From NCBI GenBank assembly GCA_021405325.1, contig QWII01000027.1, positions 1-64,000 of the forward strand: a stretch of 64,000 bases of DNA, written 5' to 3'. Source of the stretch: Caldilinea sp. CFX5 (GTDB lineage Bacteria; Chloroflexota; Anaerolineae; Caldilineales; Caldilineaceae). The notes beneath the pieces were generated by a model, which saw nothing but the letters and a program-made list of their open reading frames with translations, was not told where the DNA came from and ran no database searches. The position numbers and the translations under genes were made by a program. Shown here piece by piece: positions 18,817-28,685 of this stretch; position 1 is the stretch's first letter; every line of letters starts with the position of its first letter.

Positions 18817-19257
18817 CTACGCCGGTCGAATGCCCAGGTAATTCTGGTTGCTGCTGAGAACTTTGAGAATGGTGTCGGGGGATTTCCAGGGCAGCAACTG
18901 GTTTAGTTCGTTGGAAGAGAGCGGCGTGTTATTGTTTGCCAGGAAGATGCGAAAACAGGCGGCGACCAGCGGCAGCCGCTCGTTGATATATTCGGGATCA
19001 TTGGCACAACGGGTGCGCAGACATTCACGCAGCGCATCGGTCTGGCGTACTTCGCCGGTGTCGGGATCGACCCAATCCACATTCTCGGTGTTGGCATGGT
19101 TGCTAAAGCGTTTGCGACATTCATCGCAGAGCTGGTCGCGCAGGTAGAGACGGAAGTTGCGATTGTTGGTCTCCCACCAATCATAGTCAATGCGAAACTT
19201 GGTATCGACTGTGGGACGGAACCGGGCCAATTTATGGCGCAATAAAGTTTGTGTCAT
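18817..19257 (-). CDS. unrecognised protein with four cysteines (two-gene module, second gene)
   Basis: A 146-residue soluble protein I cannot assign. An N-terminal part (TKFRIDYDWWETNNRNFRLY) is followed by CDEC and later CLRTRC, a pattern that could bind zinc. The C-terminus (PLSSNELNQLLPWKSPDTIL) looks like a short winged-helix segment. It lies 64 bases downstream of the 527-residue gene on the same strand, and that gene also ends in a winged-helix-like segment. The two probably work together, with nucleic-acid binding as the most likely theme. No membrane segment or signal peptide is seen. Confidence 0.75.
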   Translation of the reverse strand: MTQTLLRHKLARFRPTVDTKFRIDYDWWETNNRNFRLYLRDQLCDECRKRFSNHANTENVDWVDPDTGEVRQTDALRECLRTRCANDPEYINERLPLVAACFRIFLANNNTPLSSNELNQLLPWKSPDTILKVLSSNQNYLGIRPA

Positions 19258-19321
19258 GGGTACTTAACTCTCTCTCAATAGCGGTATCGCACAACCGTAG
19301 GCATACCGCCCCCGAAACTCG

Positions 19322-20905
19322 TTACGCTAAGGCAAAGAAGCCATTGCCGACATCGCGGAATTTCCGATTACTGATCAGGGCGTAGAAGACCGGCCCTGGC
19401 GGGCAGCGCCGCAACATATTGACCGCGCTATAGATGCTCTTGGCGTGAACTGTCCCCTGCGGATTCAGTTTGATCAATTCCAACACCACCTGTTCGACAA
19501 GCAAGGCCAGGCTCAGTTCGCTATTTTGGATTTGGTTGCGCAGTCGATCAAGCGGTGGTCGCTCCTGTTCAGCCACAATCATATACTCGTCATACTCACA
19601 GGCCACCTGGATCTTATTCATCTCAAAGCGGAGCGCCTGATGTTCAAAATCAGCGCTGGCAATGCGCGCCCATTCGCGCTTGGCGCGGCGGGTGCGGTAA
19701 TCGACAATCACCTCGTTGGCGTTGTTGGTGCGTTCCAGGGTGATATAGGCGCCGACCGGCAGTGCATGGTCTTCGATCCACTTGCTCAAACCGTAGACAT
19801 AGCGCCCCTCGTGCATCACCCAGCCAGTGTAGCGTGTACCCCAACGGCCATCGACCAGCGTCACCATCGACTTGCCCCGTTGCGCCACCGGGAAGAAATT
19901 GACGGTGCGCCCATTGAGCGGCAAGGTGCCATAGCGCCAGTGGGGGTAGGTCAAGGTAATGGTGATGGTGGGCACAATGCGTGGGATTTCGCTGCTGAGA
20001 CCGCTTTCACCCCATTCGTCATCCAGTTCCCACTCGATTTGCAGCAACTCGACGCTGAGTAAGGCGCGGTTGTAGGGTAGCGGCGCGTAGCGCAGCAGCG
20101 CCGGGATATTGAGCACCGGTTCCGGTTCCAACCGCCGCAGATACCAGAGGCTATCGCCGTTGCTGGTCACGCGATCAAAGCGGGGATCCTGGCTCAAGGC
20201 ATAATCAAGGCTAATGCCGCGCATGGCCGGACTCATAGTGCTGCCCAGGTCGATCTCCGTGAGGAGTTGGCTGGTCTTCATCGGCTTGGCCTGCACTTCG
20301 ATCATGGCTTCGGCAATGTTGAGATAGCCGATATGGATCTCGGCCAACATATCGGCCAGCAACCAACTGTTATCCACTTCGACAAAGGATTTGCTGCGTT
20401 CCCCTTCTTCCAGGGCATAGAGGATGCTGTCGTTGATCTCTTCTTGATAGAGTGAATAGATTTCGACGGCGGAGAGGAGCGACTCTTGATCGAGGGCATT
20501 GGCGCCATTACCCTGGTTGAGGCGATGGCGGGGCAAATTGGCGGCAAATTCACGGGTGCTGTCGGCAAATTGAACTTTGATGACCTCGAAATTACCAAAC
20601 TCAGGGTTTTGCCCTTCGCGTAAACCGACCACTTCCCCCACGGTAAAATCCATAGCGGGGAAGACGACCTTCTGCCCCACGGCAAAACGATCTTTGGGCA
20701 GGTAAACGACGCCTTTGGCCAGCTCCGAACGAATTTTGGATTCTTCCCGCCGCAGATACTCTTCAATCAGCGCAGTGGCTAATTGGGTGAGGGTTTGCGG
20801 GGCTTGGGTGTCTAATAAGAGATTATACAAAAAATCAGTATCTTCCGGTGTCACCTCAAACTGGTCACGCCAGAATGTTGCAGTTTGGGTTTGGCGTTGT
20901 AGCAC
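19322..20905 (-). CDS. unrecognised 527-residue protein (two-gene module, first gene)
   Basis: A soluble protein I cannot name. Residues 1-60 are helical. Residues 65-130 form a beta-rich unit ([19 protein letters not shown], then [13 protein letters not shown]) that resembles a small barrel. Residues about 310-400 form a second beta-rich unit ([20 protein letters not shown], ending [17 protein letters not shown]) faintly like a B3 DNA-binding barrel. The last 60 residues look like a winged helix ([20 protein letters not shown]). It starts with GTG behind a strong GAGGAGGG site. The layered binding-type domains suggest a DNA- or RNA-associated protein; this is inference only. Confidence 0.8.
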   Translation of the reverse strand: MLQRQTQTATFWRDQFEVTPEDTDFLYNLLLDTQAPQTLTQLATALIEEYLRREESKIRSELAKGVVYLPKDRFAVGQKVVFPAMDFTVGEVVGLREGQNPEFGNFEVIKVQFADSTREFAANLPRHRLNQGNGANALDQESLLSAVEIYSLYQEEINDSILYALEEGERSKSFVEVDNSWLLADMLAEIHIGYLNIAEAMIEVQAKPMKTSQLLTEIDLGSTMSPAMRGISLDYALSQDPRFDRVTSNGDSLWYLRRLEPEPVLNIPALLRYAPLPYNRALLSVELLQIEWELDDEWGESGLSSEIPRIVPTITITLTYPHWRYGTLPLNGRTVNFFPVAQRGKSMVTLVDGRWGTRYTGWVMHEGRYVYGLSKWIEDHALPVGAYITLERTNNANEVIVDYRTRRAKREWARIASADFEHQALRFEMNKIQVACEYDEYMIVAEQERPPLDRLRNQIQNSELSLALLVEQVVLELIKLNPQGTVHAKSIYSAVNMLRRCPPGPVFYALISNRKFRDVGNGFFALA

Positions 20906-21281
20906 GCTTCCCTCCTCAATATTGAACCAACGGTGATTTCTTTTTCACTACTTTTAGCGAATCGCTCCTAGCCAGTCAAGGATTGGCGCCTTATCCGCCG
21001 GTCAAGGACTGGCTAGAAGCAAAATAGTTATTGCCTATTCGTATACGCAAACAGAGATTATAACAAGAGCCGGGTATTTCGCAAAACTATCTAACCAGTC
21101 GATTTTTATTTGTTCTGCCAATATTTCCTATAGCAGGCGTTGCGCTATGAAAAGTTGAAGATTTTCCCAAGTTGCGTTACGATAGGGCGTATACCAAAGC
21201 AACGCAACGGGTGAGTCATCATTGCCCAGCGGCCATGAGCGATTCCTCGGCCAATCCAGCCTACCGAAACAAAGAGTGCCT
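20906..21281. other. divergent intergenic region upstream of glgC
   Basis: It separates the divergent 527-residue gene and glgC. It holds a 10-bp inverted repeat (ctagccagtc at 20968, gactggctag to 21016) with the same core as the hairpin at 2652. A candidate glgC promoter is listed below. No gene is seen. Confidence 0.5.
21155..21183 (+). promoter_or_regulatory. candidate glgC promoter
   Basis: TTGAAG (21155-21160) and TACGAT (21178-21183) with a 17-base spacer, about 95 bases before the start codon. An inverted repeat (gttgcgtt at 21171, aacgcaac to 21208) spans the -10 and expected start site and could be an operator. Confidence 0.4.
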
Positions 21282-22547
<1,266 letters not shown>

Positions 22548-22625
22548 CAGTGAGACAGTAAGTCAGTAAGACAGTGTCACTGCCCCACTGACTTACTGTC
22601 TCACTGAGCTACTGTCTTACTGACC
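22548..22625. repeat. octamer-based inverted array between the two glgC genes
   Basis: Variants of cagtaagt and cagtgaga are repeated in both directions. Arms at 22548-22567 and 22587-22606 form a 20-bp perfect stem. It begins on the base after the first glgC stop and could attenuate or stabilise the two-gene transcript. Confidence 0.8.
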
Positions 22626-22661
22626 CACTGACCAACCGACTAACTGACATAGAGGTAAACC

Positions 22662-23921
22662 ATGACCCAAGCAATGGCCATCATTATGGGCGGCGGCGCC
22701 AGCGAGAGTTTGAGTGTGTTGACCGAGGTGCGCTCGGAGCCGGCGGTGCCTTTTGGCGGGAAATTCCGCTTGATTGATTTTCCCCTGAGCAATTGTGTCA
22801 ACAGCGAAATTTATAACGTTTCGATCTTGACCCAATATCGGCCACAGAGTTTGAACAATCACATTGGCATCGGCAAGCCGTGGGATCTGGATCGGGCCAG
22901 CGGCGGCGTGCGTTTGTTGCAACCCTATCGCGGCGGGCCGCTGGGCGACTGGCAACAAGGGACAGCGGATGCGGTGCGGCGTAATCTGGACTTTGTCATG
23001 CGCCAGCCGGAAGAACATGTCTTGATCCTGGCCGGCGATCATATCTATTTGATGGATTATCGACCGATGTTGCGCCAGCATATCCAGAGCGGGGCAGATG
23101 CGACGGTTGCCGTGCGGCGCGTGAATGTCTTCGAGACCCACCGCTATGGCATTGTTGCCCTCGGCAATGACGACCGCATTCTCGATTTTCAGGAAAAACC
23201 ACGACGGGCGCGCGAGACGTTGGCCTCAATGGGCATCTACATTTTCCGCAAAACCGTGCTGGCTGATCTGTTGCAGGATCCTGCCCATGTGGACTTTGGC
23301 CGCCATGTGTTGCCGGCGATGGTGGAAAACAAGTTGGCGCTCTATGGCTATACCTTCCCCGGCTACTGGGCCGATGTCGGTACGATTCAAGCCTACTGGG
23401 AAGCCAACATGAGTCTGCTGGCCGAAGAGCCGGCGCTCGATCTCTACAACCCGGACTGGGTGGTGCATACCCGCAGCGAAGAACGCGCCCCAGCCAAGAT
23501 TGGCCCCAATGCCCAAGTCGGTGGTAATCTGCTCTCCAACGGCTGTCAGGTGCATGGCTTTGTCGAACGCAGCGTTCTGTCGCCGGGCGTCTATGTGGCC
23601 GAAGGCGCGGTCGTGCGCAATAGCATCATTCTGAGCGAAACGGTGATCGAAAGCGGCGCCGTGGTCGATCGGGCGATCATCGACAAAGGCGTGCGGGTCA
23701 GCCAGGGCGCCCAGATCGGCGCCGGCGATGACAATACGCCGAACAAAGAGTGGCCGGAACAGATCAACACCGGTCTGACGCTGGTTGGCAAAGGCGCCAC
23801 GCTGCCGGCGAATCTGACCGTGGGCCGCAATGTGGTCATTCACCCCTACACCGATGAAAAAGCCTTTGGCCGGCGCAAGAACATTGCCAGCGGCGCCAAT
23901 GTCGGCAAGAGTATGCGATGA
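22662..23921 (+). CDS. GlgC paralogue with degenerate active site (GlgD-like)
   Basis: A 419-residue tandem paralogue of the upstream glgC, with the same fold and C-terminal beta-helix. The nucleotide-binding GTR is replaced by SES (residues 14-16), and the AKPAV lysine by glutamate in SEPAV (25-29). GDHIYK has become GDHIYL. The aspartate of GDH and the EKP lysine remain. Firmicutes GlgD and plant large subunits lose residues at equivalent positions and act as regulatory partners. I therefore infer a non-catalytic or weakly catalytic subunit of a hetero-oligomer. It was not confirmed as orthologous to glgD, so no symbol is given. AGAGG precedes the ATG by about 8 bases. Confidence 0.88.
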   Translation: MTQAMAIIMGGGASESLSVLTEVRSEPAVPFGGKFRLIDFPLSNCVNSEIYNVSILTQYRPQSLNNHIGIGKPWDLDRASGGVRLLQPYRGGPLGDWQQGTADAVRRNLDFVMRQPEEHVLILAGDHIYLMDYRPMLRQHIQSGADATVAVRRVNVFETHRYGIVALGNDDRILDFQEKPRRARETLASMGIYIFRKTVLADLLQDPAHVDFGRHVLPAMVENKLALYGYTFPGYWADVGTIQAYWEANMSLLAEEPALDLYNPDWVVHTRSEERAPAKIGPNAQVGGNLLSNGCQVHGFVERSVLSPGVYVAEGAVVRNSIILSETVIESGAVVDRAIIDKGVRVSQGAQIGAGDDNTPNKEWPEQINTGLTLVGKGATLPANLTVGRNVVIHPYTDEKAFGRRKNIASGANVGKSMR

Positions 23922-23924
23922 AAC

Positions 23925-23980
23925 GTGTTGCGTGATTCGTGTTGCGTGATTCGTGTTGCGTGATTCGTGTTGCGTGATTC
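23925..23980 (+). repeat. four copies of a 14-base unit (paired heptamers)
   Basis: Four perfect copies of gtgttgcgtgattc begin three bases after the stop of the glgC paralogue. The unit is two related heptamers, gtgttgc and gtgattc. Confidence 0.93.
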
Positions 23981-24087
23981 GTGAAGAGAAAAGACCTTGG
24001 TATATAATCGCCTGCGGCAATAATCAGTGTGTGAACCTTATCACGCAGCACGAATCACGAATTACATTATCACGAATCACGCAACAC
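23967..24087. repeat. inverted heptamer block upstream of the GNAT gene
   Basis: Copies of the same heptamers in opposite orientation occur at about 24044-24087. gtgttgcgtgattcgtg at 23967-23983 pairs perfectly with 24071-24087, enclosing about 87 bases. It ends 9 bases before the GNAT start. Confidence 0.8.
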
Positions 24088-24096
24088 AATGGAACT

Positions 24097-24732
24097 ATGT
24101 CTACGATCACCATTACAACCATTCGCCCCGAATTTTTTGCCCAATTAGAGCAATTGCAACGTACCTGTTACCCGACGCTGGGCGACCATGAGTTGATGCG
24201 CGTCGAACACTTTGCCAGCCAATACCAGATCTTTTCCGAAGGTCAGATCGTGGCGCTGGCTGACGGGCAGGTCGTGGGGCAAGGGTCCGGTTTTTTTATC
24301 GATTTCGATTTTGCTAATCCGGGCCATCGCTTCAAAGAAATCTGCGATAACTTTTACTTCACCCGTCACAACCCCAACGGCGCCTACTACTATGGCGCCG
24401 ACATCAGCGTCCACCCTACCTACCGTGGGCAGGGCATCGGCAAACAGATCTACGCCGCGCGGCAAGCCATTGTCCGCCGCTATAACAAACGGGGCATTGT
24501 CGCCGGCGGCTTGATTCCGGGCTATGCGGCTTATAAAGGCAAGCTGTCAGTGCAGGCATATGTCGATCAAGTGGTGGCGGGAGCATTGCAAGATTCAACC
24601 CTCTCCTTTCAACTGCGCAACGGCTTCCGTGTGCGCGGCTTGATTGAAAATTACATTGAAGATTCGGCCTCCGACAACTGGTCTACCTTGATCGAGTGGG
24701 TGAACCCCGATTATCAACCCACTGAAGCCTAA
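24097..24732 (+). CDS. GNAT-family N-acetyltransferase
   Basis: A 211-residue acetyltransferase. The acetyl-CoA loop is in GADISVHPTYRGQGIGKQIY (residues about 103-122). Upstream ATG codons in frame lie inside the heptamer repeats and give repeat-derived residues, so 24097 is chosen. The substrate is unknown. It ends three bases before the glycosyltransferase gene, which suggests cotranscription. Confidence 0.88.
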   Translation: MSTITITTIRPEFFAQLEQLQRTCYPTLGDHELMRVEHFASQYQIFSEGQIVALADGQVVGQGSGFFIDFDFANPGHRFKEICDNFYFTRHNPNGAYYYGADISVHPTYRGQGIGKQIYAARQAIVRRYNKRGIVAGGLIPGYAAYKGKLSVQAYVDQVVAGALQDSTLSFQLRNGFRVRGLIENYIEDSASDNWSTLIEWVNPDYQPTEA

Positions 24733-24735
24733 GTT

Positions 24736-26880
24736 ATGTCCTATTCATTGAACGCAAAAATAGTGGCGCCATCGACCGCTACTGTACCCGCTGTCGCCCT
24801 GAGGAATGGGTGGCAACGTCTCTTGTTGTTGCTCATCCTCCTTGGCTGTTTCGCCCTTCGCCTTCAAGCGTTGCCGCTGCAAAATATCTGGTGGGACGAA
24901 GCCCGCAATATTGATGTGGCGCTGCGTCCCTTCACCCAAGTGGCGACGGCGCCGGAACTGGATATTCATCCGCCGGTCTACTTCTGGCTCTTGCATTTCT
25001 GGTTGCGCGGTTTGGGCTTTCACACACAAGTTGAGCCGACTATATTGGCCTTTGGCGCGCGCTTGCTCAGTGTCGTGGCTGCCATGCTGGCGACTGTGCT
25101 GCTCTACCCCCTGGGTCGCCGTTTTGGCTCCTCTCTGGCTGGTCTGTATACGGTCGCCATTGCCGGTTTTGCCCCCTTCTGGCTGGCCGAAAGCCAGGAA
25201 GCGCGCATGTACACGGTCGGCTTCGCCCTGCTCGCCGTCGCCGCCTACTTTTTGTTGAAAATTACTGACGATTGGCGACTAGAGACACGAGACACGAGAC
25301 ACGAGACCGACTTCGACAAATCCGATAACGTAAGCCAAAATCCAAAGCTTGTCCGGACAGGCGCCAAAATCCAAAATTATATAGCTTTCATCTTCCTCAC
25401 CGCCGCTGCTCTCCTGACTCATTACAACGCGGTCTTTATCCTAGTAGCGTGGTATGGTTGGTGGGGAATACTAGCCCTGATGCAACCGAAGCGATGGCAA
25501 GCGGTGCGCACGGTGTTGCTGTGTGGCGTCGCTATGGCGTTGCTCGTCGCGCCGGTGCTGCCAATCGCCCTCCGCCAGATTCCTAAATACGCCAACCCGA
25601 ATTTGGGTATCCCCTCGTTGGGCGACTACCTCTGGCAAAACTGGCAAGCTTATCTCGCCGGCTACGCCTTTGACCCCGCCCTGCTTAACGGTCAGGGCGC
25701 CACTTGGGTATGGGCAATGCTGGCGCTCTCTCTTCTCAGCCTGCTCATCTTACCCTTTCAAAAGCGAATTACGAATTACGCAACACGCAACACGCAACAC
25801 GCAACACGCAACACGCAACACGTAACACGCAATACGCTCTTTCTCCTCATCTGGCTCTTTGGTGGTCTCGCCCTCTACTACATCGCCGTGTTGGACCGGG
25901 GGGCGTTCAATGTGCGTTACAGCAGTTTTATCACCCCGGCGCTTTACTTGTTGATGGGGCTGACATTGGCAGCGCAGACCCAATGGCTGCGGTTGATCAC
26001 CGTGGCGGGATTGGCCGGGCTGGCGGTTGGCTTTGTGCCCATGCTGCGGGCGGATCTCTATGATGCCCGTTTTGGTCGCGAAGATGTGGCTGGCGTCACC
26101 GAATGGCTAAAGACAACAGCCGGTCCCAATGACCTCATTTTTGTTGACCAGAAATACCCCTTTGGCTTTTACTACCAACGCTATGTCATCGACGCCAACG
26201 CTACGCCAGCCGGGCCGGAAGCGGCGCCGGCGCGCTATCTCTTTGTGGACATCAACACGCTGGATCAACGGCTGACCGATTGGGCCGGCCAGGCGGAAAA
26301 GGTCTTCTGGGTGCAATGGTTTGAGAGCGACACTGATCCGCGCCATGCCGTGCGCTTTTTGCTGAACAAATATGGGAACTACGGCGAAAGTAAAGCGTTC
26401 CGTGGCTATTCGGTGGAACAGTGGCAGTTGACGCCGCCCACCCACTTTGAGCTGGCGCCTACCTTGACGCCGTTGTCGTTGCGCTTTGGGACAGCAGTGG
26501 AGACGGTGGCAGTATCACTGCCAACAGAACTGGCGGAGATGAAAGTGCCGGTGGTCGTTCGCTGGCAGCGGGTCCCCGGCGGACAGGCGGATCGCCCCCT
26601 CAAAGCCCGCGTCGCGCTCTATGATGCGCAGGATAACCGGCTCGCGCAGAGTGATGAACGGTTACTGAACGACCGCCACTTGATGCCGTCGCAGTGGCAA
26701 GAGCATGATCAACCGCTCAATGTCTACTTGTTGGAGACCGCCGAGCCGCTGCCGGCGGGCGCGTATCAGGTGCGGTTGCTGGTCTACGATGCTGAAACGT
26801 TGGAGCCGCTGTCCTTCATTGATCAAGCCGGGAACCCGCAGGGCATTGAGCCGGTGCTGGTGAACTATGACAAATCGTGA
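24736..26880 (+). CDS. membrane glycosyltransferase, GT39/GT83-like
   Basis: A 714-residue polytopic protein with about 11 membrane segments up to residue 435 and a soluble tail of about 280 residues. WWDEARNIDVALRPF near residues 51-65 carries the acidic pair of the first periplasmic loop, and DIHPPVYFWLLHFW follows as in GT39-type enzymes. These transfer sugars from polyprenyl-phosphate donors; the acceptor is unknown. Two loops are made of heptamer repeats (RDTRHETD and TRNTQHATRNTQH) and appear to be recent in-frame insertions. Confidence 0.82.
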   Translation: MSYSLNAKIVAPSTATVPAVALRNGWQRLLLLLILLGCFALRLQALPLQNIWWDEARNIDVALRPFTQVATAPELDIHPPVYFWLLHFWLRGLGFHTQVEPTILAFGARLLSVVAAMLATVLLYPLGRRFGSSLAGLYTVAIAGFAPFWLAESQEARMYTVGFALLAVAAYFLLKITDDWRLETRDTRHETDFDKSDNVSQNPKLVRTGAKIQNYIAFIFLTAAALLTHYNAVFILVAWYGWWGILALMQPKRWQAVRTVLLCGVAMALLVAPVLPIALRQIPKYANPNLGIPSLGDYLWQNWQAYLAGYAFDPALLNGQGATWVWAMLALSLLSLLILPFQKRITNYATRNTQHATRNTQHVTRNTLFLLIWLFGGLALYYIAVLDRGAFNVRYSSFITPALYLLMGLTLAAQTQWLRLITVAGLAGLAVGFVPMLRADLYDARFGREDVAGVTEWLKTTAGPNDLIFVDQKYPFGFYYQRYVIDANATPAGPEAAPARYLFVDINTLDQRLTDWAGQAEKVFWVQWFESDTDPRHAVRFLLNKYGNYGESKAFRGYSVEQWQLTPPTHFELAPTLTPLSLRFGTAVETVAVSLPTELAEMKVPVVVRWQRVPGGQADRPLKARVALYDAQDNRLAQSDERLLNDRHLMPSQWQEHDQPLNVYLLETAEPLPAGAYQVRLLVYDAETLEPLSFIDQAGNPQGIEPVLVNYDKS
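25282..25307 (+). repeat. heptamer array gagacac inside the glycosyltransferase
   Basis: Three exact copies plus gagac, encoding ETRDTRHET in a predicted loop. A nearby direct repeat (ccaaaatccaaa, twice within about 25362-25375 region and 25335-25346) extends the same loop. Confidence 0.85.
25766..25835 (+). repeat. heptamer array gcaacac inside the glycosyltransferase
   Basis: At least five near-perfect copies of gcaacac with degenerate edges. Three units equal 21 bases, so they add the seven-residue peptide TRNTQHA without a frameshift. Confidence 0.9.
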
Positions 26881-26889
26881 GTGAGCAGG

Positions 26890-26970
26890 AACACAACAGC
26901 GGATTTGGGTAGCGACGGATTTTCCCAGGATGGAAACAAATCCGTCGCTACCCAAATCCGCTGTTGTGTT
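26890..26970. terminator. 33-bp perfect hairpin between convergent genes
   Basis: The arms at 26890-26922 and 26938-26970 are fully complementary around a 15-base loop, the longest in this window. It fills the gap between the glycosyltransferase stop (26880) and the convergent propeller stop (26977). Confidence 0.8.
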
Positions 26971-26976
26971 GCGGGG

Positions 26977-28509
26977 TCAATCCACGCGCAACCACTGGAA
27001 TTGCTCCGGTCGGTTACCCAGTAAGGCGTTGATTTCTTGTGCCGGCACACCATTGGTAGGAATATGGAAGGCGCGTAAATAAAGGGAACGGGGTATGGGG
27101 CGCAGGTAGATCGCTCCTGTTCCATCCGGCGACCAAATGAGCGGGCCGAAATAGTCCACGTTCTCGACCAGATCAGCGGGGAGAAGAACGGGAAAATCGT
27201 TGCGTTTGTACAGCACCCCATTGACTAGATCCAACTCATAAAGCCCACTTTGGCCGCCATGCCTGTGATCGGCATTGACAAGCGCCAACATGAGCCGTCC
27301 ATCAGCCAAGCGCGTTGCCGCTGCCGGATAGATGTTGCCATTGGTGGGAATTTGTAAAACCTGTTGTTGCGTTAGAAAAGTCTTCTCTCCTGGCTGCAAG
27401 CGCCAGAGTTCCACCCTAGGACTTTGCGTAGCGTCACCTAAGGCTGCTTTCGCCCAAAACAGACGGTTATCTTGCAGCCAGAAAAGCGATTCAGCAGAGA
27501 AGGTGTGTTCTGCGCTTTCAGGCAATTCAAGAAACCACCAGCTTTGCCGATCGAGCACCCCGTAATGAACGATTGGATGCAAGTAGCTGCGCCCTAATAG
27601 ATAGCGAGAGAGCGGCGTACTCTCACTGGTGACAGCTACTCCCGCGGCCTGCACATCCTTCACAAGCAGACGCTTTTCCACCCGGTGTGGCTCAACGGCC
27701 CAGATTCCTGTACCATCCAGCCAAAGCAATCTTTGCTCATCGGCGCTCCACCCCAACAACCCACTACATTCGCCTGCGCCTGTTGCCGATGGCCCACATA
27801 CATCCACTGGTTGTGCTTGGTAGGGCGGTTGCAAATGGACAAGATAGACCGTGCCGGCCATCGGCGGCTCGCCACAAGCGCAAGGGTGGGTTTTCAACCA
27901 CCGTTGCCACCACCGATAACGCGACGGTGGCTTGACATCACGAACAATATAGGCGGCCCATTGATGATCTGGTGAAATGGCAAAGCTGAAGATGTAGTCG
28001 GTGGTCGTCAACACGGTGGTCAGCGTTGCTTGCGACAGGTCATAGAGTAGCAGATCGTATCCGTACCCCTTGTCGGCATTGTCCACAAGACCATGACCAT
28101 AGCGAATCAGAAGCTTTTGCTGGTCATGACTCACCGTATAATCAAGGTTGCGCCACGCCATGTTCGTTTGAACCATAACCGATACCGGTGCGGACAGCAC
28201 TGTCTCTACGGCACTGGTTTGATGACGCCAACGCATTAACCCACGCTCGTTGATAAAGAGTAGATCATGGCTGGTGGACAAACGAGGTAATTGTGCGATT
28301 GTTGACGGCTTGGCACTGGCAACAGGCGTAGCCATGGGTGATACAAGTTGCAAAACCCGGTACACTGGCGTTGCCGGCGCCGCATTGGCGATGGTGATCA
28401 CGGGCGCACTTGATGAGTTGCTCCACATAGAGCGAAGATCGGTAAAGAGTAGCGAAGCAAGGAAGATGAGAACTGCTAGCACACCGATATGGAAAATACG
28501 CTTATTCAT
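26977..28509 (-). CDS. membrane-anchored beta-propeller protein
   Basis: A 510-residue protein with one N-terminal membrane anchor (IFHIGVLAVLIFLASLLF, residues 4-21). The rest is extracytoplasmic, with propeller-type blades such as ISPDHQWAAYIV, LGWSADEQRLLWLDG and LIWSPDGTGAIYLRP, similar to TolB/WD40-like repeats. GAGGAT lies 7 bases before the ATG at 28509, so the longer open frame upstream was not used. It is divergent from an HTH-lectin fusion gene 177 bases away, which suggests shared regulation. The function is unknown. Confidence 0.8.
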   Translation of the reverse strand: MNKRIFHIGVLAVLIFLASLLFTDLRSMWSNSSSAPVITIANAAPATPVYRVLQLVSPMATPVASAKPSTIAQLPRLSTSHDLLFINERGLMRWRHQTSAVETVLSAPVSVMVQTNMAWRNLDYTVSHDQQKLLIRYGHGLVDNADKGYGYDLLLYDLSQATLTTVLTTTDYIFSFAISPDHQWAAYIVRDVKPPSRYRWWQRWLKTHPCACGEPPMAGTVYLVHLQPPYQAQPVDVCGPSATGAGECSGLLGWSADEQRLLWLDGTGIWAVEPHRVEKRLLVKDVQAAGVAVTSESTPLSRYLLGRSYLHPIVHYGVLDRQSWWFLELPESAEHTFSAESLFWLQDNRLFWAKAALGDATQSPRVELWRLQPGEKTFLTQQQVLQIPTNGNIYPAAATRLADGRLMLALVNADHRHGGQSGLYELDLVNGVLYKRNDFPVLLPADLVENVDYFGPLIWSPDGTGAIYLRPIPRSLYLRAFHIPTNGVPAQEINALLGNRPEQFQWLRVD

Positions 28510-28685
28510 GACTGGTATCCTCTCAGCACCGTCTTCAGCTTGACGGTTTGACACTTCTGTTTGCGCTGGCATAGACTAACCACAGTATACGGGCCTGAAT
28601 CAATGAACGATCTCTTGCGCGCCAGCATAGCACAATGGATCAGCCTGACTTGCACTTTTGCGCAACACAGTCGAAAGAAAGTTTT

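Noticed and set aside
23925..23980. CRISPR-like array
   Set aside because: The unit is 14 bases in perfect tandem with no spacers, and no cas genes are nearby.
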